64,000 bases of DNA from Rhizorhabdus histidinilytica (GTDB lineage: Bacteria > Pseudomonadota > Alphaproteobacteria > Sphingomonadales > Sphingomonadaceae). A program made the position numbers and the translations under genes. Numbering within the stretch: position 1 is the first letter of the stretch; the number at the start of each line of letters is the position of its first letter. The DNA is taken from the NCBI RefSeq assembly GCF_900167915.1, contig NZ_FUYM01000010.1, positions 1-64,000 of the forward strand. The letters run 5' to 3'. Shown piece by piece: positions 58,760 to 64,000 of the stretch. The notes under the pieces were generated by a model that did not search any database, was not told the DNA's origin, and worked only from the letters and a program-made list of their open reading frames with translations.

Positions 58760-60148
58760 CTACCGGGCGCCTTCGGCCCAGAGCAGGACGCGCATCGTCT
58801 GGAGGATGATCAGCAGGTCGAGGAAGGGGCTGTAGTTCTTGGTGTAGTAGAGGTCATATTCGAGCTTGTGCCGCGCATCGTCGAGGCTGGCGCCATAGGG
58901 ATAGTTGATCTGCGCCCAGCCGGTGATGCCGGGCTTCACCATGTGGCGCTCGGCATAGAAGGGAATCTGCCGTTCGAGCTCGGCGACGAATTCGGGGCGC
59001 TCGGGGCGCGGCCCGACGAAGCTCATCTGCCCCTTCAGCACGGTCCAGAGCTGGGGCAGCTCGTCGACGCGGATCAGGCGGATGATCCGGCCGATACGGG
59101 TGACGCGGGGGTCGCCCTGCTGCGCCCAGATCGCGGCGCCGCCGGCCTCCGCGTCCTGCCGCATCGAGCGGAGCTTGAGGATTTCGAAGGTCTCGCCGAA
59201 GCGGCCGACACGGACCTGACGGTAGAAAGCCGGGCCGGGGCTGTCGAGCTTCACGAGCATCGCGGTGACGAGGATGATCGGCGCGGCGAGGATCAGCAGG
59301 AAGGCACTGAGCAGCAGATCGAAGCCGCGCTTGAGCACCATCGACAGCTCGCGACCCGAGGAGAAGCCATCGGAGAAGATCAGCGAGGAGGGCCGCACCG
59401 TGTCGAGGTCGATCCGCCCGGTCTCGCGTTCGAGGAAGTCGGAGATGTCGGTGACGTGGACGCCGGTGGTCTTGAGCCGCAGCAGCGCATCGACCGGCAC
59501 GGTGTTGCGGCGTTCGTCGAGGGCGAGGACGACCTCGTTCGCCTGGGTCTTCTCGACCAGGCCGGCGAGGCTGTCGACGTCGGTGCGGGAGATCGCCGTC
59601 TCGATCTGCGGCGGCGCGTCCTTCATGTCGACGCAGCCGGCGATCAGGAAGCTCGAGCCAGCACGATTCTCGAGGTTCGCGACCCGCTTGGCGCGGTGCC
59701 CGGCGCCGAGCAGCAGGATACGACGCTTGAACCTGTCGCCGCTGACGAAGCCGCCGAGCAGGACGCGCACCATCAGCAGCAGCACGACGGCGAGCACCAT
59801 CGAGTAGAGCGAGTTGGACCGCCACAGGGTGATGCCGGGCGAGATGAAGTGGAGCACCGAGATGAGGATGACGCCGAGCGAGATCGCGACCAGCAGCCGC
59901 GCCGCGGCGAAGCGGAAGGTCTGCATCGACTCCGCGGCATAGACGCCGACCCCGATCATCGGCGCCTGGATCGCGAGCGCGAAGGTCAGCAGCTGGGGCA
60001 GCCGGTTCCACACCGGTCCCGGATCGGCACCGATCTGCCGCAGGCGCAACACCCAGCCCGCCTCGGCGACCAGCAGCAGCACCGCGAAATCGACCACGCA
60101 GAGAAGCAGCACTGGATAGGCGATATAATGTTTGAAGACCCTCAGCAT
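58760..60148 (-). CDS. XrtA/PEP-CTERM system undecaprenyl-phosphate sugar transferase (TIGR03013 type)
   Basis: 462 residues. Four N-terminal membrane helices (to about 130), a CoA-binding-like middle (about 135-260), and the C-terminal bacterial sugar transferase domain with KRGFDLLLSAFLL, DSPGPAFYRQVRVG, LRSMRQDAE, RIGRIIRLIRVDELPQL and GQMSFVGPRPERPEF. It starts exopolysaccharide repeat-unit synthesis on the lipid carrier in the inner membrane. First gene of the three-gene prs unit. Confidence 0.92.
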   Translation of the reverse strand: MLRVFKHYIAYPVLLLCVVDFAVLLLVAEAGWVLRLRQIGADPGPVWNRLPQLLTFALAIQAPMIGVGVYAAESMQTFRFAAARLLVAISLGVILISVLHFISPGITLWRSNSLYSMVLAVVLLLMVRVLLGGFVSGDRFKRRILLLGAGHRAKRVANLENRAGSSFLIAGCVDMKDAPPQIETAISRTDVDSLAGLVEKTQANEVVLALDERRNTVPVDALLRLKTTGVHVTDISDFLERETGRIDLDTVRPSSLIFSDGFSSGRELSMVLKRGFDLLLSAFLLILAAPIILVTAMLVKLDSPGPAFYRQVRVGRFGETFEILKLRSMRQDAEAGGAAIWAQQGDPRVTRIGRIIRLIRVDELPQLWTVLKGQMSFVGPRPERPEFVAELERQIPFYAERHMVKPGITGWAQINYPYGASLDDARHKLEYDLYYTKNYSPFLDLLIILQTMRVLLWAEGAR

Positions 60149-60313
60149 TGCCCAGGCGTCTGTCCGGAAGGGCGCGGAAGGGCGCGTTGCGAAGCGGCGC
60201 CGGCCCGGCGCGTCGACAGGCGCGTCCCCAAACAGCCCTTCATTCGCGCAGCCATGAAACCCCCTTGCCGCTCGACCATTTGCTATCTGATAACGACCTG
60301 CCCCTTCTGGACC

Positions 60314-61399
60314 ATGGAGCCCGCCATTTCCACCACCTTGATAACCCCCGTCATCCTGTCGGGTGGGTCCGGAACCCGATTGTGGCCGCTGTCGCGGTCA
60401 CGCAAACCCAAGCAGCTCCTGGCGCTGACCGGCGAGCGGACGATGCTGCAGATGACCGCCGAACGCTGCGCCGACCGGGCGCGCTTCGGGCCATCGATCA
60501 TCGTCACCAACGCGCTCCACGCCGCCGAGATCGCGGCCCAGCTCCGGCACGACCGGCCGGCCGCGATCATCCTGGAGCCGGCGGGTCGCAACACCGCGCC
60601 CGCGATCGCGCTGGCCGCGCTGGAATCGGCGCCCGATGCGCCGCTGCTGGTGATGCCGAGCGACCATGTGATCGAGGACGTCGCCGCCTTCCACGCGGCG
60701 ATCGCCGCGGCGATGCCGCTGGTCCGCGACGGCTGGCTCGTCACCTTCGGCATCACCCCCGACACGCCCGAGACGGGCTATGGCTATATCCGCCGCGGCG
60801 CGGCGATCGCGCCGGGCGTCCAGAAGGTCGACGCCTTCGTCGAGAAGCCCGACCTGGACCGCGCCCGCGCCTATCTGGCCGAGGGGAATTACAGCTGGAA
60901 CGGCGGCATCTTCCTGTTCCGCGCCGATGCCTATCTCGCCGCGCTCGACCGGTTCGAGCCCGAGATGCTGGCGGCGGTGCGCGCGTCGCTGGCGGAGGCC
61001 GCGCGCGACGGCAGCATGGTCATTCCGGCCGCCGAGGCCTTCCTGTCGGCGCGGTCGGAATCGATCGACTATGCGGTGATGGAGAAGGCCGACCGGGTCG
61101 CCGTGGTGCCGGTCGAGATGGGCTGGTCCGACGTCGGCAGCTGGGACGCGCTGCACCTGCTCGGCCTTCCCGACGAGCAGGGCAACGTCGTGCAGGGCGA
61201 CGTCGTGTCGATCGACACGAGCGGCTGCCTGATCCGCAGCGAGGGGCCGGTGGTCACTACCGCCGGCATCAGCGACCTGATCGTGGTGGCGACGCGCGAC
61301 GCGGTGATGATCCTGCCGCGCGGCAGCAGCCAGGAGGTCAAGAAGATCGTCGAAGCGCTCAAGGCCAGGGGGCACGAGACGCTCGACACCCCCTTCTGA
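60314..61399 (+). CDS. Mannose-1-phosphate guanylyltransferase
   Basis: 361 residues from ATG 60314; an ATG 20 codons earlier is possible. Nucleotidyltransferase signature ILSGGSGTRLWPLSR with KQLL, then GRNTAPAIALAAL, MPSDHVI and VEKPDLDRA. No C-terminal phosphomannose isomerase cupin, so it is the single-domain type. It makes GDP-mannose for exopolysaccharide or lipopolysaccharide. It diverges from the sugar transferase gene, sharing a 165-base promoter region. Confidence 0.9.
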   Translation: MEPAISTTLITPVILSGGSGTRLWPLSRSRKPKQLLALTGERTMLQMTAERCADRARFGPSIIVTNALHAAEIAAQLRHDRPAAIILEPAGRNTAPAIALAALESAPDAPLLVMPSDHVIEDVAAFHAAIAAAMPLVRDGWLVTFGITPDTPETGYGYIRRGAAIAPGVQKVDAFVEKPDLDRARAYLAEGNYSWNGGIFLFRADAYLAALDRFEPEMLAAVRASLAEAARDGSMVIPAAEAFLSARSESIDYAVMEKADRVAVVPVEMGWSDVGSWDALHLLGLPDEQGNVVQGDVVSIDTSGCLIRSEGPVVTTAGISDLIVVATRDAVMILPRGSSQEVKKIVEALKARGHETLDTPF

Positions 61400-61423
61400 C
61401 CCGCAATCGAGGAGAAGCACCCC

Positions 61424-62377
61424 ATGTTCGAGAAACGCGCGCTGGGCGCCACCGGCCTGTCGGTGTCGCCGCTGGTCGTCGGCGGCAACGTGTTCGGCTG
61501 GACCGCCGACGAGGCGACGAGCTTCGCGATCCTCGACGCCTTCGCGGCGGCGGGCATCACCACGATCGACACCGCCGACGTCTATTCGGCCTTCGCCGGC
61601 AAGGCGGGCGGCGAGTCCGAGACGGTGATCGGCGCCTGGATGAAGGCGCGCGGCAACCGCGACCGCATCCAGGTCGCGACCAAGGTCGGCCTGCTGCCGA
61701 TCGACGGGCGGACCGGACTCGATCCGACGGTGATCGCGGCGGGGGTCGAGGCGTCGCTGCGCCGGCTGCAGACCGATTATATCGACCTCGAATATGCGCA
61801 TGTCGACGATGAGACGGTGCCGCAGGAAGCGGTCGCCGAGGCATTCGACAGGCTGGTGAGGGCAGGCAAGGTCCGTGCGATCGGCGCATCGAACTTCCCG
61901 CAGGAGCGGCTGGCTTCCGCACTCGACATCGCCGCGCGCGAGGGCTTCGTCGGCTATGGCGCGATCCAGCCCAATTTCAACCTGATGACCGCGGACCGCT
62001 TCCCCGCCGCCTATCGGCAATTCTGCCTGGATCGCGGAATCGGCGTGCTGTCCTATTATGCGCTGGCCGGGGGCTTCCTGACCGGCAAATATCGCAGGCC
62101 CGAGGACATCAGGGGCGGCGCCCGCGCGCAATGGCTGGGCGATTATTTCAACCCGCGCGGCGACGCCGTGCTTGCGGCGCTCGACCAGGTGGCGGCCGAG
62201 ACCGGCGCCACCATGGCGCAGATCGCGATCGCCTGGATCCTCGCCACCCCCGGCATCACCGCACCGATCGCCAGCGCCACCAGCGTCGCGCAGGTCGAGA
62301 GCCTGCTGCCGGCGCTGACGCTCAAGCTGTCGCCCGACCAGAAGGCCGCGCTCGACGCGGCGGCGACGCCGGCCTGA
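61424..62377 (+). CDS. Aldo/keto reductase
   Basis: 317 residues, 24 bases after the guanylyltransferase with GAGGAG upstream. AKR (beta/alpha)8 barrel: LGATGLSVSPLVVGGNVFGW, TIDTADVYSAF (catalytic Asp and Tyr), VATKVG (Lys) and the nucleotide-binding IGASNFPQERL and IASATSVAQVESL. It is in the YajO/Gfo-type cytosolic branch, NADPH-dependent, substrate unknown. The proximity to a GDP-mannose enzyme may be accidental. Confidence 0.9.
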   Translation: MFEKRALGATGLSVSPLVVGGNVFGWTADEATSFAILDAFAAAGITTIDTADVYSAFAGKAGGESETVIGAWMKARGNRDRIQVATKVGLLPIDGRTGLDPTVIAAGVEASLRRLQTDYIDLEYAHVDDETVPQEAVAEAFDRLVRAGKVRAIGASNFPQERLASALDIAAREGFVGYGAIQPNFNLMTADRFPAAYRQFCLDRGIGVLSYYALAGGFLTGKYRRPEDIRGGARAQWLGDYFNPRGDAVLAALDQVAAETGATMAQIAIAWILATPGITAPIASATSVAQVESLLPALTLKLSPDQKAALDAAATPA

Positions 62378-62392
62378 CGGGAAAGATGCCCC

Positions 62393-63784
62393 TCAATCCC
62401 CCACGAAGGAGAAGGGGGCGAGGCCCCGTTCGCGCTCGTTGATGGTGAGCGCGCGGCCGAGCGGTGGCGCGGCGCGCTGGACGCAGTCGGCGCGCTGGCA
62501 ATGGGTGCAGCCGAGGCCGATCGGATCGGCCGGGCCGCCGAGGTCGATCCCACGCGCGATCGCCAGCGCCGCGGCATGTTCGGCGGCGAGGCCGAGCGCG
62601 ACAACATGCTCGGCCGCCGGCACGCCCGCGGCGCCACCATGGTGGCGGACGCTGCGCGCGACGGTGAACCAGCGCGATCCGTCCTCGAGTTCGGCGAGCT
62701 GACGGATCAGCCGGCCGGGCTGGTCGAAGGCGTGGTGGATCGCCCAGAGCGGGCAACGGTGCACCGCGTCGATCAGCGCCGAACCGCTGGCGCCGGCATA
62801 GCCTTTCGACAATTGCCCGGCACGGTCGATCCGCAGCATGAAGAAGGGCAGCCCCCGCGCGCCGACCCGTTGCAAGGTGGTCAGACGATGGGCGACCTGC
62901 TCGAACCCCGCGCCGAAGCGGCGCTGGAGGAGCTGGATGTCGTAGCCGGTCGTCTCGCAGGCGCGCAGGAAGCGGCCATAAGGCATCATCAGCGCGGCGG
63001 CGAAATAGGAGGTGACGTGGCGGCGGTAGAGCCGCTCGGCCGGGCGATCGCCGAACGCCGCTCCGGCGACCAGCGCGTCGATCCCCGCCCGCGCCTCGAT
63101 CTGGGCGAGCTGGAACGCCGCCTGGAAAGTGCGCGCGGCGGGATCGAGCAGCTCGGAGAGCTGGAGCTGGCGGGCGTGGAGATCGAGCCTGCGCAACCGG
63201 TCGGGCATCACGTCGAACGGCAGGATGCGGATGGTGAGCTGGTGCTTGACCCGCAGCCGTTCGGCGATCGCGCCGTAGAGGTCGCCCGCACCGATCCGCA
63301 GCTCGTCGGCCAGCTCCTCGGCCTGGGCGTCGAGATCGGCGAAATGGTTGCGCCACCGCTCGATCTCGCGCCGCGCCGCCATCACCGGATTGGGCCCCTC
63401 GCCCGCCATGCCGGCGCCGCCGCCCTCGCGCCAGCGGTCGAACAGCCGGGCGAAGGCCTCGATCCCGCCGGGCGCGTTGTCGATCCACGCCTCGAGCTCG
63501 GCGCGGTCGATCGACAGGTCGGCGAACAGCGGATCGGACAATCGCCGCCGCATCGCCGCCGATCCGCCGCCGGGCTCCTCCTGGCTGAGGCTGCGGATAT
63601 CGAAGTCGAACAGCTCGGCCAGCTTGAGAATCAGTCCGGCGGTCAACGGCCGGCGATTGCCCTCGATCAGCGCGAGATAGCTGTCGGAGATACCAAGCAT
63701 CTCGGCCATCGCCTGCTGGGTGTGGCCATGGTCGCGCCGCAGCCGCTTGATCCGCGGCCCTGCCAATATGCCCTGCTTGGCCAT
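62393..63784 (-). CDS. Short-chain fatty acyl regulator (ScfR/RamB-like), XRE-type
   Basis: 463 residues. N-terminal XRE helix-turn-helix at about 10-65 (HTQQAMAEMLGISDSYLALIEGNRRPL), a middle ImmA/IrrE-like domain in which no HExxH is left, and the C-terminal DUF2083-type domain with GCTHCQRADC, a Cys/His set suited to metal or acyl-CoA sensing. This architecture controls acetate, propionate or glyoxylate-cycle genes (ScfR, RamB, PrpR in other phyla). It faces the right edge, where a divergent target gene may start. Confidence 0.88.
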   Translation of the reverse strand: MAKQGILAGPRIKRLRRDHGHTQQAMAEMLGISDSYLALIEGNRRPLTAGLILKLAELFDFDIRSLSQEEPGGGSAAMRRRLSDPLFADLSIDRAELEAWIDNAPGGIEAFARLFDRWREGGGAGMAGEGPNPVMAARREIERWRNHFADLDAQAEELADELRIGAGDLYGAIAERLRVKHQLTIRILPFDVMPDRLRRLDLHARQLQLSELLDPAARTFQAAFQLAQIEARAGIDALVAGAAFGDRPAERLYRRHVTSYFAAALMMPYGRFLRACETTGYDIQLLQRRFGAGFEQVAHRLTTLQRVGARGLPFFMLRIDRAGQLSKGYAGASGSALIDAVHRCPLWAIHHAFDQPGRLIRQLAELEDGSRWFTVARSVRHHGGAAGVPAAEHVVALGLAAEHAAALAIARGIDLGGPADPIGLGCTHCQRADCVQRAAPPLGRALTINERERGLAPFSFVGD

Positions 63785-64000
63785 GCCGATCGTCCCTCCG
63801 GGAAGAAGTAAGGTTCTTACAAGATTACATATAAACTAGCAGTTCGGGCGACATCCGGACATCAAAATCGTCATCGCCGCGATGGCAGCCGGCCGATCGA
63901 TCGGGCAGGAGAATGGAGGAGATTCGAACAGCGCCGCGCCTTGCAAGGCCTCCAGCTTGTAAGCGCGGCACCCCGCTCTTTTCCTGGGGAGGAAGAGAAA
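63785..64000 (+). promoter_or_regulatory. Divergent promoter region with CTTRCAAG-type motifs
   Basis: No gene in 216 bases. CTTACAAG at 63816-63823, the perfect palindrome CTTGCAAG at 63940-63947 and CTTGTAAG at 63956-63963 (start spacing 16) stand between the ScfR-like gene and the window edge. An AT-rich TACATATAAACT lies next to the first. The last bases GGGGAGGAAGAGAAA look like a ribosome binding site for a gene starting just beyond. Confidence 0.5.

Noticed and set aside
58868-60313. N-terminal extension of the mannose-1-phosphate guanylyltransferase frame
   Set aside because: It runs antisense through the sugar transferase gene. Family similarity begins just after ATG 60314.

Overview
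The window is high-GC chromosomal DNA of an alphaproteobacterium, most probably a sphingomonad of the Sphingomonas/Rhizorhabdus type. The support is a circularly permuted two-piece tmRNA gene with tag ANDNEALAIAA, an NDUFS4-type complex I accessory protein, an HWE-family sensor kinase, the exosortase-linked prsK/prsR genes, and several families of short palindromic intergenic repeats. The species is an inference; no database was consulted.

Layout. 1-1990: end of acs, a cytochrome b561, then an L10 leader with rplJ-rplL. 2016-5577: cold-shock protein and a group of small uncharacterised proteins around a transglutaminase-like protein, including two paralogous ~55-residue proteins. 6005-9228: two single-domain receivers flanking a GAF-PAS-PAS-PAS-HWE kinase. 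9349-11599: DUF202 protein and SLC13-type transporter. 11836-18217: accessory cluster of FAH-family hydrolase, AraC regulator, TonB-dependent receptor, cytochrome P450 and deacetylase-like protein. 18298-28483: L,D-transpeptidase, then rpoB and rpoC. The usual rplJL-rpoBC block is therefore split by about 17.7 kb.

28889-41169: small secreted protein, degenerate GGDEF protein, tRNA-Asp, AI-2E-family permease, SleB-type hydrolase, YbaK deacylase, a putative O-acylation operon (two SGNH proteins, MBOAT, small membrane protein), glutathione S-transferase and a DUF885 peptidase. 41265-49718: large palindrome, ssrA, mscL, a LemA-TPM-TPM-Nudix operon, NDUFS4-like protein, HrpB, polyprenyl diphosphate synthase and chorismate mutase. 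49883-54160: Uup-type ABC-F, then a PepSY / OmpR-type regulator / sensor kinase operon behind a tandem direct repeat. 54320-60148: DUF815 ATPase, then prsR, prsK and a sugar transferase of an XrtA/PEP-CTERM exopolysaccharide locus; a mannose-1-phosphate guanylyltransferase and an aldo/keto reductase lie opposite. 62393-63784: ScfR-type regulator transcribed away from a promoter region at the window edge.

Nothing seen amounts to a proven new defence or mobile system. The best leads are the paralogous small-protein pair, the P450/FAH/TonB cluster with its unusual active-site residues, the split beta operon with an RpoB insertion, a duplicated L,D-transpeptidase domain, a gene whose ribosome binding site lies in a dispersed repeat, and candidate operators upstream of the PepSY two-component operon and the ScfR-like gene.
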